From assembly GCA_003970805.2 (NCBI GenBank), contig CP051152.1, forward strand, positions 186,001-250,000: a stretch of DNA of 64,000 bases, in the 5' to 3' direction. Each line of letters begins with the position of its first letter. Positions within the stretch are counted from its first letter, which is position 1. Both the position numbers and the translations under genes were made by a program. Of this stretch, positions 24,763 to 35,090 are shown in pieces. A model generated the notes under the pieces. The model was not told where the DNA came from and did not search any database. It saw nothing but the letters and a program-made list of their open reading frames with translations. Origin of the DNA: Undibacterium piscinae. GTDB taxonomy: Bacteria > Pseudomonadota > Gammaproteobacteria > Burkholderiales > Burkholderiaceae_D.

Positions 24763-25497
24763 TCAAAAACTACCGGCAAACTGATAATGCTTGCCCGGAT
24801 GCCACATGGTCACGATGGTGGCGATTTTTTCCTGCGAACGGGTTTTCCTATGCAATACCAGGCAGGCTTCCCTGGTGTTGATGTGTAGCATGTCAGCGAT
24901 GGCTTTGGGCGGCACTACCGCTTCTATCCTATAGTCGACGCCCTGTAGCGGTGCCACTGCCACCAGATATTCGTTAGGCGTAATCAGGGAAAAATTTTGC
25001 TTCAGGTAATCGGGTGCCAGTTCTGAGTTGACCCAGCGGTCTTCGACTTGTATCGCGATATCGTTTTCGAAATGCACGATCACGGAGTGGAACAGCGTAT
25101 GGCCAGGTTGAACCTGAAATTGCAGTGCCATGCTTGGCTGGGCGGCGGCCAATGTTAATTCGTGCAGTTCGCTGCGATGGGCGTGACCGCGTGACCTGAT
25201 CTCTTCGGCGATACTTTTTATCTCTACCAGCGTGGCCTGATATTTGTGTTGCGCCACATACGTGCCCGAGCCCTGGACGCGCGTAAGGATTTGTTCAGTC
25301 GTCAGCTCGCGTACGGCACGGTTGACGGTCATGCGCGAGACCTTAAACTGTTCTGCCAGCATGGCTTCGGAAGGGATGGCATCACCTTCCTTCCAGGTGC
25401 CGGATTGAATTTGCTTAAGTAAATAGTCTTTGATGCGCCGGTAGATCGGCGCCGCTTCAGTGCTGCTTACGGTGGAAAGTGTTTTTTGATTTGCCAC
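24763..25497 (-). CDS. hutC: Histidine utilisation repressor, GntR/HutC family
   Basis: 244 residues. The N-terminal GntR winged helix (PIYRRIKDYLLKQIQSGTWK through PSEAMLAEQFKVSRMTVNRA, residues 17-65) is followed by a UTRA ligand-binding domain (95-235) that in HutC binds urocanate. HutC represses the hut operon, and urocanate releases it. The gene is divergent from hutU, and the space between has two palindromes suited to a GntR dimer (25525-25546 and 25590-25599), so both directions may be controlled. Start at 25497 with no strong ribosome-binding site. Confidence 0.93.
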   Translation of the reverse strand: MANQKTLSTVSSTEAAPIYRRIKDYLLKQIQSGTWKEGDAIPSEAMLAEQFKVSRMTVNRAVRELTTEQILTRVQGSGTYVAQHKYQATLVEIKSIAEEIRSRGHAHRSELHELTLAAAQPSMALQFQVQPGHTLFHSVIVHFENDIAIQVEDRWVNSELAPDYLKQNFSLITPNEYLVAVAPLQGVDYRIEAVVPPKAIADMLHINTREACLVLHRKTRSQEKIATIVTMWHPGKHYQFAGSF

Positions 25498-25524
25498 ACT
25501 AGCCTCAGGTGAAAAATATGCGTT

Positions 25525-25546
25525 ACTGACACAATGTTGTGTCAGT
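25525..25546. promoter_or_regulatory. Candidate HutC operator, 22-bp palindrome
   Basis: Two 10-base arms (ACTGACACAA and TTGTGTCAGT) are exact inverted copies around a TG centre, 28 bases upstream of hutC. Its position in the divergent hutC-hutU region and its perfect symmetry suggest a repressor site; binding is not shown. Confidence 0.6.
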
Positions 25547-25589
25547 CAGATTTGGCTGGCATGGTAACACCTGGCGCAGAAAGTGGGAA

Positions 25590-25599
25590 CGTATGTACG
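25590..25599. promoter_or_regulatory. Candidate HutC half operator CGTATGTACG
   Basis: The ten-base palindrome-like CGTA-TG-TACG has the GT...AC pattern of GntR/HutC sites and resembles, as I recall, the TGTATGTACA-type hut operator of Pseudomonas. It lies between the large palindrome and the hutU start. Confidence 0.45.
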
Positions 25600-25668
25600 A
25601 TGTTGCGTCAGGCTAGTTACATGAAGCGACAGAAAATTGAAAACGATTTTATTCTGCCGACGAAACAC

Positions 25669-27388
25669 ATGAATCGCACGAAAAAACATGTAAGAGCCAC
25701 GCTGGGACGCAAGTCGCGAAATCCGGGCACCGCGCGGTGCCGAAAAAGTCTGCAAGACCTGGGTGGCTGAGGCTGCCTATCGCATGATCCAGAATAATCT
25801 GGATCCTGAAGTGGCCGAAAATCCTAAGCATCTGGTGGTGTACGGTGGCATAGGCCGCGCGGCACGCGACTGGGAGTGCTATGACCAGATTCTCGCTTCG
25901 CTCAAGGATCTGGACGAGGATGAAACCCTGTTGATTCAATCCGGTAAGCCGGTAGGTATCTTCAAGACGCATGAAGATGCTCCACGGGTTTTGATCGCCA
26001 ATTCCAATCTGGTACCGAAATGGGCGAACTGGGAGCATTTCAATGAGCTCGACCGCAAGGGTCTGTTCATGTATGGCCAGATGACGGCCGGTAGCTGGAT
26101 CTATATCGGTAGCCAGGGCATCGTGCAGGGCACTTACGAAACCTTTGTCGAGGCCGGTAAACAGCACTTCAACGGTGACTGGGGCGGGCGCTGGATCTTG
26201 ACGGCTGGTCTGGGTGGTATGGGCGGTGCGCAACCGCTGGCGGCAACGCTCGCTGGTGCGGTTTCGCTGAACATCGAGTGTCAGCAAACCAGTATCGATT
26301 TCCGTCTGCGTACCCGTTATGTCGATAAGCAAGCCAAAGACATCGATGATGCGCTGGCGCTGATCAGGCATCACTGCGAGCGCAAGGAGGCGGTCTCTAT
26401 CGCCTTGCTGGGGAATGCCGCAGAAATCTTGCCGGAACTGGTGAAGCGTGCCAAGGTTGGTGGTCTTGCGCCTGATCTGGTGACTGACCAGACTTCGGCG
26501 CATGACCTGATCAACGGCTATCTGCCGATAGGCTGGAGCGTCGCGCAATGGAAGGCGGCGCAGCATGATCAGACGCAGCACGCCAAGTTGACCGCTGATG
26601 CGGCCAAGTCTTGCGCGGTGCATGTGCAGGCCATGCTCGATTTCCATGCCATGGGTATCGCTACCGTCGATTATGGCAATAACATCCGTCAGGTGGCGTT
26701 TGATACCGGCGTCAAGAACGCGTTTGCATTCCCGGGGTTTGTGCCTGCCTATATCCGTCCGCTGTTTTGCGATGGCAAAGGGCCATTCCGCTGGGTGGCT
26801 TTGTCGGGCGATCCGGAAGACATTTATAAAACCGATGCCAAGATTAAGGAATTGTTTCCGCACCACGCTGCGGTACACAATTGGCTGGATATGGCGAAAG
26901 AACGTATCGCTTTCCAGGGCTTGCCGGCGCGCATTTGCTGGCTGGGTCTGGGTGAACGTCATCTGGCAGGGTTGGCGTTTAATGAGATGGTCAAGAATGG
27001 CGAATTGAAAGCACCTATCGTGATTGGTCGTGATCACCTCGATACCGGCTCGGTCGCTAGTCCGAATCGCGAGACCGAAGGCATGAAGGATGGTACCGAT
27101 GCAGTGTCTGACTGGCCTTTACTCAACGCCTTGCTCAATACCGCGGGCGGCGCTAGTTGGGTATCCTTGCATCATGGCGGCGGGGTTGGTATGGGCTACT
27201 CGCAGCATTCCGGCATGGTGATCGTCGCTGATGGTTCGGAAGCGGCGGCCAAGCGCCTGGCGCGGGTGCTGGTCAACGATAGCGGATCGGGCGTGATGCG
27301 TCATGCCGATGCCGGTTATGAGACAGCCGTCGCATGTGCCGAACGCAATGGCTTGAAATTGCCTATGCTCAAGCATAAGCCGGTTTAG
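25669..27388 (+). CDS. hutU: Urocanate hydratase
   Basis: The enzyme hydrates urocanate to imidazolonepropionate using bound NAD. The uninterrupted part from 25694 reads [20 protein letters not shown] then [20 protein letters not shown], with [17 protein letters not shown] near the start and the NAD-binding [12 protein letters not shown] later. The likely start is ATG 25669 (MNRTKKHV), which is one base out of frame with the rest; one A too many near 25690 (GTAAGAG) explains this. Counting from 25669 the protein is about 572 residues, near the family's usual 555-570. GTG 25763 would give 541 residues and drop conserved N-terminal sequence. First gene of hutUHDI. Confidence 0.92.
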
Positions 27389-27406
27389 ATCGCATCATAG
27401 TCAAAT

Positions 27407-27469
27407 GCAACACTCAATATCCATGCGCCTTGCAGAGGAAAAATGCTCCAAAACCCGCATGGATGTTGC
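27407..27469 (+). other. Intergenic hairpin between hutU and hutH
   Basis: GCAAC and ATCCATGCG on the left pair with CGCATGGAT and GTTGC on the right, with a small bulge. It could be a processing or stability element inside the hut mRNA; no T run follows, so termination is unlikely. Confidence 0.4.
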
Positions 27470-27501
27470 GTAATCAGTTCTGAAAATTAAAGGAAATCAC
27501 C

Positions 27502-29043
27502 ATGACAACACTCTTAGAAATCCAGCCTGGCCAGTTCAGCTTGTCCGACTTGCGTACTATCTGGCAAACTGCGCGTCCCTTGAAACTTGCCGCCAGCGCG
27601 TATGCCGCCATCAATGAGGCTTCTGCCACGATCGATAAAATCGTCGCCAAAGGCGATGCCGCCTACGGTATCAATACCGGCTTTGGCAAACTGGCCAAGA
27701 CCCGCATTCCGGATGAGCAATTAGAGTTGTTACAGCGTAATCTGATCCTGTCGCACTCGGTCGGTTCCGGCGAATTGATTTCCGATGAAATCGTCCGCCT
27801 GATTTTGCTGATGAAGATCGCCAGCCTGGCCCGTGGTTTTTCCGGCATCCGCGCTTCGGTGATCGATAGCATGATTGCGCTCTACAATGCGGGCATCATG
27901 CCGGCGATCCCGGTCAAAGGCTCGGTCGGCGCTTCCGGCGATCTGGCGCCTTTGTCGCACATGACGCTGGCGCTGATGGGTGAGGGCGAAGTGCGCGTCA
28001 ATGGCAAACTGCTTGACGCTAAATCGGCCTTGCAGGCGGCGGGGATTACCCCTGTCGTTCTGGCGGCCAAAGAGGGGCTGGCCTTAATCAATGGTACCCA
28101 GGTATCGACCGCACTGGCCTTGAATGGCTTGTTTTTGGCTGAGCGCTTGCTGGAAGCGGCGACCATTACCGGTGCCATGTCGGTCGATGCCGCCAAGGGC
28201 AGCGATGCGCCGTTTGATCCGCGCATCCATGCAGTGCGCGGCCAACCGGGCCAGATCGCTACGGCCAGTATTTATCGTGAGCTATTAAAGGGCAGCGAAA
28301 TCCGTCAATCACATCTGGTCAACGACGAGCGCGTACAAGATCCGTATTGCCTGCGCTGTCAGCCGCAAGTGATGGGTGCCTGTCTGGATATCATCAATAA
28401 TGCAGCGCGTACGTTGTTGATCGAGGCCAATGCCGTAACCGATAATCCGCTGGTGTTTGTCGATACCGGTGAAGTGCTTTCGGGCGGGAATTTCCACGCT
28501 GAGCCAGTTGCCTTTGCCGCGGATACGCTGGCGCTGGCGATTGCCGAGATCGGTTCGATTTCCGAGCGTCGTATTGCTTTGCTGATCGATGCCTCTATCT
28601 CTGGTTTGCCGCCATTTCTGGTGCCGTCTTCGGGTTTGAATTCCGGCTTCATGATCGCCCATGTGACGGCAGCGGCTTTGGCGTCTGAAAATAAGTCGCA
28701 TGCCCATCCTGCCAGTGTCGATACCATTCCTACTTCTGCCAACCAGGAAGATCACGTCAGTATGGCGACCTATGCCGGACGCCGTTTGCATGAGATGGCG
28801 CACAATACCGCGACCATAGTTGGTATAGAATTATTGGCAGCGGCACAGGGCGTGGATTTCCATCAGCCTTTGCAGACTTCTGCCAGTCTGGCGACCGTGC
28901 ATCAGGCTTTGCGTGAAAACGTGGCGTTCTACGATAAGGACAGGTTCTTCGCCCCTGATATCGCTGCCGCTAAAGAGATGGTGTTGCAAGGCACTTTGAG
29001 CGCACAATGCCAGCACCTGTACCAGCATTTATACCAAAACTAA
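27502..29043 (+). CDS. hutH: Histidine ammonia-lyase
   Basis: 513 residues, the usual family length. It removes ammonia from L-histidine to give urocanate, the first step of histidine breakdown, in the cytoplasm. The Ala144-Ser145-Gly146 triad in [14 protein letters not shown] forms the MIO cofactor; the N-terminal [10 protein letters not shown] and later [12 protein letters not shown] and [10 protein letters not shown] are also as expected. The start has AAAGGAAAT upstream. It follows hutU by 113 bases and precedes hutD by 13 bases. Probably controlled by HutC together with hutU. Confidence 0.96.
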   Translation: MTTLLEIQPGQFSLSDLRTIWQTARPLKLAASAYAAINEASATIDKIVAKGDAAYGINTGFGKLAKTRIPDEQLELLQRNLILSHSVGSGELISDEIVRLILLMKIASLARGFSGIRASVIDSMIALYNAGIMPAIPVKGSVGASGDLAPLSHMTLALMGEGEVRVNGKLLDAKSALQAAGITPVVLAAKEGLALINGTQVSTALALNGLFLAERLLEAATITGAMSVDAAKGSDAPFDPRIHAVRGQPGQIATASIYRELLKGSEIRQSHLVNDERVQDPYCLRCQPQVMGACLDIINNAARTLLIEANAVTDNPLVFVDTGEVLSGGNFHAEPVAFAADTLALAIAEIGSISERRIALLIDASISGLPPFLVPSSGLNSGFMIAHVTAAALASENKSHAHPASVDTIPTSANQEDHVSMATYAGRRLHEMAHNTATIVGIELLAAAQGVDFHQPLQTSASLATVHQALRENVAFYDKDRFFAPDIAAAKEMVLQGTLSAQCQHLYQHLYQN

Positions 29044-29056
29044 AAAAGCACAAAGT

Positions 29057-29698
29057 ATGCAAAAGCGGACCAATCAGGATTATCAGACCATGCCCTGGAA
29101 AAACGGGGGCGGCAGCACTACGGAGTTGGCGGTTTTTCCGCCAGGCGCGGGTATCGATGATTTTGTCTGGCGCCTGAGCCGGGCGGCGGTGCACGTCGAT
29201 GGTCCGTTTTCTCATTTTGCGCAGATAGACCGCAGTCTTGCCATTTTGTCCGGTGAGGGCCTGGTATTGCATAGTGATAGCGAGCAACGTACTAGCGCGC
29301 CGGTCAGACTCACGCAAGCGAGTATGCCTTATCAGTTTGCCGGTGAATTGCCGATTTTCGCCGAGTTGTGCGGCGGACCTGTGATCGATCTCAATCTGAT
29401 GACGCGCCGTGATGTCTGTCAGCACTACATGCAAAGGCTGACGGCTGGCGAACATCATGTGTCCGCTACCGAAGCGCAACAGATTTTGCTGTACTGCGCG
29501 GCAGGTACGGCGAAGATCCGCATGAGTGACGGCGATGCTGCCGAACTGACGCAGGCCGGAGATTTGCTGATAATCGACGAGGAACACGAGCGTAGCGGTA
29601 TCCGGCTGCAGATCAGCGCAGAAGAGGATGCGATCCTGTATCTGATGCGGATTAGCTTTCTTAATCTGGGAGAGAGTAATCATGGTCCATTGGGATAG
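29057..29698 (+). CDS. hutD: HutD family protein
   Basis: 213 residues, a cupin-fold protein with the family opening [20 protein letters not shown] followed by [10 protein letters not shown]. HutD is co-encoded with hut genes in many proteobacteria and is thought to limit or tune histidine breakdown; its exact activity is not settled. The gene lies 13 bases after hutH and overlaps the start of hutI by 17 bases, so translation is coupled. Confidence 0.9.
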   Translation: MQKRTNQDYQTMPWKNGGGSTTELAVFPPGAGIDDFVWRLSRAAVHVDGPFSHFAQIDRSLAILSGEGLVLHSDSEQRTSAPVRLTQASMPYQFAGELPIFAELCGGPVIDLNLMTRRDVCQHYMQRLTAGEHHVSATEAQQILLYCAAGTAKIRMSDGDAAELTQAGDLLIIDEEHERSGIRLQISAEEDAILYLMRISFLNLGESNHGPLG

Positions 29699-30902
29699 TT
29701 TGTGGATCAATGTCCATCTGGCCACCATGTGCGATGGCGATGGCTACGGCACGATACGTGATGCGGCGATCGCGGTCAGGGATGGCAAGATCGCCTGGCT
29801 TGGCGCCAGCGCGGCATTGCCCGGCGATTATGCTGCGGATCAAACGCATGACGGCCAAGGATGCTGGCTGACGCCGGGCCTGATCGATTGCCATAGCCAC
29901 ATCGTGTATGCCGGTAACCGTAGTGATGAATTTGAGGCGCGCCTCAATGGCGTTGCCTACGAGGAAATCGCCCGCAAGGGTGGCGGTATTTTGTCCACTG
30001 TGCGCGCCACCCGTGCCGCTAGCGCGGACGAGTTGATGCAGGCTAGCCTGACGCGCGTGCATAGCCTGTTGCGCGAAGGCGTGACTACGCTGGAAATCAA
30101 ATCAGGCTACGGCCTTGATCTGCAGACCGAAGCGAAAATGCTGCGGGTCGCCAGACAGATAGGGCGCGATCTGCCGGTGCGCATCAAAACCACGTTTCTC
30201 GGCGCGCATGCCTTGCCACCGGAATACGCCGGACGTGCCGATGATTATCTAAGCGCAGTGTGCGAGCAGATACTGCCGGCGCTGGTCGGCGAGGGCTTGG
30301 TCGATGCAGTCGATGCCTTCTGCGAGCATATCGGTTTTTCGGCGGCGCAGACGGAACGCGTGTTTCAGGCCGCACAACGAGCTGGCTTACCGGTCAAGTT
30401 GCATGCTGAGCAGTTGTCGGATCAGGGCGGGGCGGCGCTGACGGCGCGGTATCATGGATTGTCAGCCGATCATCTGGAGCATTTGTCCGCACAGGGTATT
30501 GCGGCGATGCAGACGCACGGAACGGTGGCGGTATTGCTGCCTGGTGCCTATTATTTTTTACGTGAAACCAAATTGCCGCCGATCGCCGCTTTGCGCGAGG
30601 CTGGCGTGCCTATGGCACTGGCGACCGATTGTAATCCCGGCACTTCACCGATGACCTCCTTGCTGTTGGCGATGAATATGGGCTGTACCTTATTTCGCAT
30701 GACTCCGCTGGAGGCCTTGCAAGGCGTGACCTTGCATGCCGCGCGGGCGCTCGGCCTGCAGGATCAGGCCGGTAGCCTGACAATAGGTAAGGCTGCTGAT
30801 TTTGCCTTGTGGTCTATCGACAGACCCGGCGATCTGGCCTACGCGATCGGCGCTAATCCTTGTTACGCCAGCGTGTTTTCCGGCTCGCCAAGGGTATTTT
30901 AG
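29682..30902 (+). CDS. hutI: Imidazolonepropionase
   Basis: 406 residues, full length. It opens the imidazolone ring to give N-formimino-L-glutamate, the third step of histidine breakdown. An amidohydrolase-fold enzyme: the metal-binding HSH (His71, His73) lies in [20 protein letters not shown]; later residues include KLHAEQLSD and [10 protein letters not shown]. Start at ATG 29682 overlaps hutD by 17 bases. No hutG or hutF follows, so the last step (formiminoglutamate to glutamate) must be encoded elsewhere. Ends the hut run. Confidence 0.96.
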   Translation: MVHWDSLWINVHLATMCDGDGYGTIRDAAIAVRDGKIAWLGASAALPGDYAADQTHDGQGCWLTPGLIDCHSHIVYAGNRSDEFEARLNGVAYEEIARKGGGILSTVRATRAASADELMQASLTRVHSLLREGVTTLEIKSGYGLDLQTEAKMLRVARQIGRDLPVRIKTTFLGAHALPPEYAGRADDYLSAVCEQILPALVGEGLVDAVDAFCEHIGFSAAQTERVFQAAQRAGLPVKLHAEQLSDQGGAALTARYHGLSADHLEHLSAQGIAAMQTHGTVAVLLPGAYYFLRETKLPPIAALREAGVPMALATDCNPGTSPMTSLLLAMNMGCTLFRMTPLEALQGVTLHAARALGLQDQAGSLTIGKAADFALWSIDRPGDLAYAIGANPCYASVFSGSPRVF

Positions 30903-31036
30903 GTCGCTGGGACAGATTGCCTAATGCATGCTTATTTCCATAAAATATTTAATAATTGATAAATATGGCTTGAATCTAATGGCAACATCTTCCGCGCTTG
31001 GTTAAACTGTCACTTTAGTTACAAGAAGGAAATGCC

Positions 31037-34000
31037 GTGTCGCAACTTGTCTCCCGATTAGTCTCCAAAAATTGGCAAGGAAGAACAAAAAAAAATTGTT
31101 CTTGGCATATTCACCGTCGTGCTGCTGCTGATGACCGTGAGTTGGCTGGCATTGCCCTCCTATGTCAAGCGGGTCGCTGCCGAGCAGGTGCAGCAGCAAT
31201 TGGGGCGTAAGCTGGAAATTGCCGAGATCAGTTTCTCACCCCTGACGCTGACGCTGACTGCGGGCGGCATCCAGTTGTTTGAACCGGATCAGAAAACATC
31301 TGCGCTGAGCATAAAAAAGGCGGTCTTTAGCCTTTCCGGCGCTTCTCTGTATCACAGGGCGCTGGTGATGGATGAAGTGATGCTGGAGCAGCCTCACGTG
31401 CACCTGATTCGCAGCTCTGCCGATGGCCACGGGCGTTACAACTATTCAGATATCCTGGAGCGTATTGCGGCAATGCCTAAGAGTGATACGCCATTCCGCT
31501 TTTCTCTGGCCAATCTCCGGTTGCAAGACGGCAGCATACAATTTGACGACAAGGTATTGGACAAGACGATAGCGCTGAGTGCCGTGCAACTAGGCTTGCC
31601 GTTTTTGTCTAATTTTCCCTCTTCCGTCGATAATTTTGTACAGCCTATGCTGTCGGCCAAGATTAACGGCAGCACATTTTCATTGAAGGGCCGTAGTAAA
31701 CCTTTTGTCGATAGCCTGGAAACCGCGCTGGCGATAGATCTCGAACAGCTTGATCTGCCTGCGTATGTCGCTTATCTGCCAGTCGCTTTGCCGTTGCAGA
31801 TACAAAGTGGCAAGCTGACGACGAAACTCGATTTAACTTTTAGCCGAAAAAATCAGCGTGCCGATGTGCTGCTTTCCGGTGATCTGCAATTAGACGCAGT
31901 TTCATTGCAAGATAAGCTCAATCAGCCATTATTGAAGATAGGGCAGTTACGTACCCATCTGAAGCAATTCAATCTAGTCGATAATGCGATAGGTATTGAG
32001 CAATTTGTCATTGATCAACCTGAGGTATGGCTGGCGCTGGACAATAAAGGTATCTTGAACTGGGCAGCGCTAACGGCGGCCAAACAAGAGGCCAAGCAAG
32101 AGGCAAAACAAGAGGCGAAACAAGAGGCGAAACAAGAGGCGAAACAAGAGGCCAAGCAAGGGAAGCAAACACCGGAAGCGAAGCCGGAGGATAAGGCGGC
32201 AAAACTCTTGGTGACGCTGGCAGATTTCTCGCTCAATAAAGGGCGCGTACATTTTGCAGATGCCTTGCTGGCCACGCCTGCACAAACTACCGATATCACC
32301 GATATAGCACTCAGTGTTAAACAACTGTCCAATGCCGCCAATGCCAAAGCTGCGCTGATTGCCTTGAGCGCCAAACCGGAGCAGGATCAAAGCCTGAAGT
32401 TTGATGGTGAGTTTAATCCGGCCACTGCCGATGCCGCGGGTAAGCTTAATCTGGATGCGCTGCAGTTAGGCGCCTATCAAGCCTATCTGAATCGTTTTCT
32501 GGCGGCCCAGTTGAGCGGCCGTGTCTCGCTTAATTCAACTGTGGCCTCAGTCAGACAAGTGAAGCTCGATGAAACCGATATCTCGCTTGATGAGCTTAAG
32601 CTCGTTCCCAAAGCCAAAAATGACCCGATTCGGCAGCAAGAATATTGCGCTTGCTCAATGGCTTGAGACTAAAGCGATACGGCGCGATGGCAGTGCGAAA
32701 TTTATTTTTGGTGCCGGTGAAGTCGCAACCGGCACTCTGCGAAACTGGAAACTGAATCGGCAGTCCTTCACGGATATTTCATTGGATAATCCAGGTCGAA
32801 CACGATGAACCTGAAATGGTCCTCGCTGATTAATCGTAAGGCTAAGCTTATTACCGGAGTGAGTCCGCAACTGAGGCAAATCGCCCACGCTGCACGGTTA
32901 CCGCCTTGTCTACTTGCCGACTGATCAACGTCGATGTGGCAGCGCCGCTGAAGGGCAAGCTCAATATTGCCAATCTTCTTACTAAGTTGAGGGTCAGCTT
33001 GAATGATTTTTAAAATTGTGGAAAATGGCGAAACGGAATTGCAGTGGAAAGCCATCAATGACGGATTAGCGCTAGTTTCGCTAAAGTTTCGGCTATTGAA
33101 TGACCTTAAACCCTTTCTATACCAAGCTGATTTTGTCAGAAAAAAGGAAATTTAAATTTGCGCCTGGCGCATATAAAAAAAGGAAGCGTGAAACCGGCGA
33201 ATGCAACGAGTGCTACGAATGCAGTGGTAGTCACCGATTCGGCAGGCTGAATAGCGCTTGTCAATTGCCTGAGACTAAAGCGAGCGGCAGTCCTTTATTG
33301 GTTAAGGTTGGGCAAACCACGCTGCGAGGCGGCAATATTAACTTCACCGATAACTTCATTGATTACACGGCAAATTTGACCGGAGTCGGCGGAAGCATAG
33401 GCACGATCTCTTCTGATCAGCCTGCCGCAGCATACAATTGTCGGGAAAAATCGACAATGATGCCCCTTTGCTGATTTCCGGCACGCTTAACCCTTTAAGT
33501 ACGCCTATTTTCCTCGATATTAAAGCCAGCGCAAATGGGATACAGCTTACCCGCCTGAGCCAGTATTCGGAAAAATATGCCGGCTATGCGATTGCCAAGG
33601 GCCAGCTTTCCGCGCAGATTGCCTATCGTGTCGAGAAAAAATCAATTGCAGGGCTCAAAATGAGATACGACTGGATCAGCTTACTTTTGGGGAAAGAAAA
33701 GATGGCCCTGATGCAACGAAGCTTCCGGTGAATCTGGCACTGGCGTTGTTGCGTGATAACGATGGCGTGATTGCGATTAATTTGCCGATTTCAGGTTCAT
33801 TGTCTGATCCTGAATTTTCGATTGGCGGCATCATTTTTAAAGTGATCGCCAATTTGATTACCAAGGCGGTGACATCTCCATTTGCATTGCTGGGGGCCGC
33901 TTTTGGCGGTGGCGACGAATTGGCGTATATCGAATTCGCTCCCGGTAGCGCCAACTTGAGCGCTGCTTCGATTGCCAAGCTCGATAATCTGGTTAAGGCG

Positions 34001-34483
34001 CTTAATAATCGCTCAAAATTGAAACTCGACATTACCGGTAGGATCGATCCGCAAACTGATACTGATGGTCTCAAATTAGCTGCGCTCGACACTAAGATCA
34101 GGGTTCTTAAAGCGCGTGAAGAGCAGAAGAAAGATATTTCAGCAGAACAAACGGAGGGGGCGCTTGTAATTACGCCTGCAGACAGAAAAAATTACACTGA
34201 GGCGGTTTATCGTGCCGAAAAATTCAGCAAACCACGTAACATGATAGGGATGGCAAAAACTTTGCCGCAAGAAGAGGCAATGGCCTTGGTCTTGAATAAT
34301 GTGCAAGTGAGCCCGGAAATGTTGCGTTCCTTGGCGCAAAAGCGTGCTGATGTGGTGTTCGACTATCTGGAGCAGAAAGGTGGCGTGGCAAAGGATAGGT
34401 TATTTTTGATTGCGCCTAGACTCAATAGCGAGAATATTACAGACAAGGCTACGCCGAGTCGCGTGGATTTGTCTCTCAAGTAA
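31037..34483 (+). pseudogene. DUF748 domain protein, multiply frameshifted
   Basis: Laid end to end the pieces make about 1,150 residues, the usual length of the family. The start is GTG 31037 (SQLVSRLVSKNWQGRTKK); an A9 run at 31087-31095 throws it out of frame before the membrane segment (IVLGIFTVVLLLMTVSWLA). The periplasmic AsmA/DUF748-type part reads on to about 32640. From 32640 to 33730 the frame changes at least five times, with recognisable fragments in all three frames. The last 250 residues (33728-34483) are intact and end in an OmpA-like region (YIEFAPGSANLSAASIAKLD). DUF748 proteins are large envelope proteins of the AsmA-like group. The damage in the middle looks like real decay. 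Confidence 0.85.
32082..32163 (+). repeat. 12-bp coding tandem repeat (KQEA)n
   Basis: Seven or so units of AAACAAGAGGCN encode Lys-Gln-Glu-Ala repeats within the DUF748 gene, forming a charged helical linker. Three consecutive units are identical, a sign of recent slippage. Confidence 0.9.
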
Positions 34484-34697
34484 AATTTCTGTGTAATTTA
34501 GATGCAACTCTGATTGTTTGTTGATATAGTTTATTGAGCTTATATGCAATGCGGAACGAATTTACTTGGTTTGCAGGTAATGACATTAAATGATCTGAGT
34601 AGGCATATGTGCGCTCATGCGGCGAAAGATTGTTGTGTATGTCTGTGAATTGTTTGCACCTGATGTTAAAAGTTCGCATTTATTCCAAAGGATAATT

Positions 34698-35090
34698 ATG
34701 TCTGATAAGAAACTCACCAATATCCTGTACGTTGAGGATGATCTGGATATTCAGGCTGTCGCGCAAATAGCACTTGAGATAGTCGGTGGATTGAGCCTTA
34801 AAACTTGCAGCTCCGGTGCCGAGGCACTCGCTGCTGCCAATGGTGGCTTCGTTCCTGACTTGCTGTTACTCGATGTGATGATGCCGAATATGGATGGCCC
34901 TACCACTTTGGCTGAGTTGCGGAAATTGCCGGGAACCGCCGCTACTCCGGTCATCTTCATGACGGCCAAAGTGCAGTCTGCCGAGTTAGATTTTTACGCT
35001 TCATTAGGGGCAATCGGTGTGATTGCCAAGCCTTTTGATCCTATGGAACTGTCGTCCCAGGTCAATGCTCTTTGGCAGAAGGCGAGCTAA
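34698..35090 (+). CDS. Stand-alone response regulator receiver protein (CheY-like)
   Basis: 130 residues from 34698, with AAAGGATA upstream; the frame opens earlier (34617) but without conserved residues. A single receiver domain: the acidic pair ILYVEDD (Glu13/Asp14 region), phospho-acceptor Asp59 in LLLLDVMMP, Thr/Ser in VIFMTAK and Lys in IAKPFDP. No output domain, so it acts through protein contacts. The stop codon is directly followed by the ATG of the GGDEF gene (TAAATG), a strong sign of a two-gene operon. It probably passes phosphate to or from the HPt domain of that partner. The DUF748 remnant lies upstream across a 214-base gap. Confidence 0.9.
   Translation: MSDKKLTNILYVEDDLDIQAVAQIALEIVGGLSLKTCSSGAEALAAANGGFVPDLLLLDVMMPNMDGPTTLAELRKLPGTAATPVIFMTAKVQSAELDFYASLGAIGVIAKPFDPMELSSQVNALWQKAS

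Noticed and set aside
32080..32165. KQEA repeat as a separate mobile or regulatory repeat
   Set aside because: It is in frame within the DUF748 gene and is explained by slippage in a coding linker.
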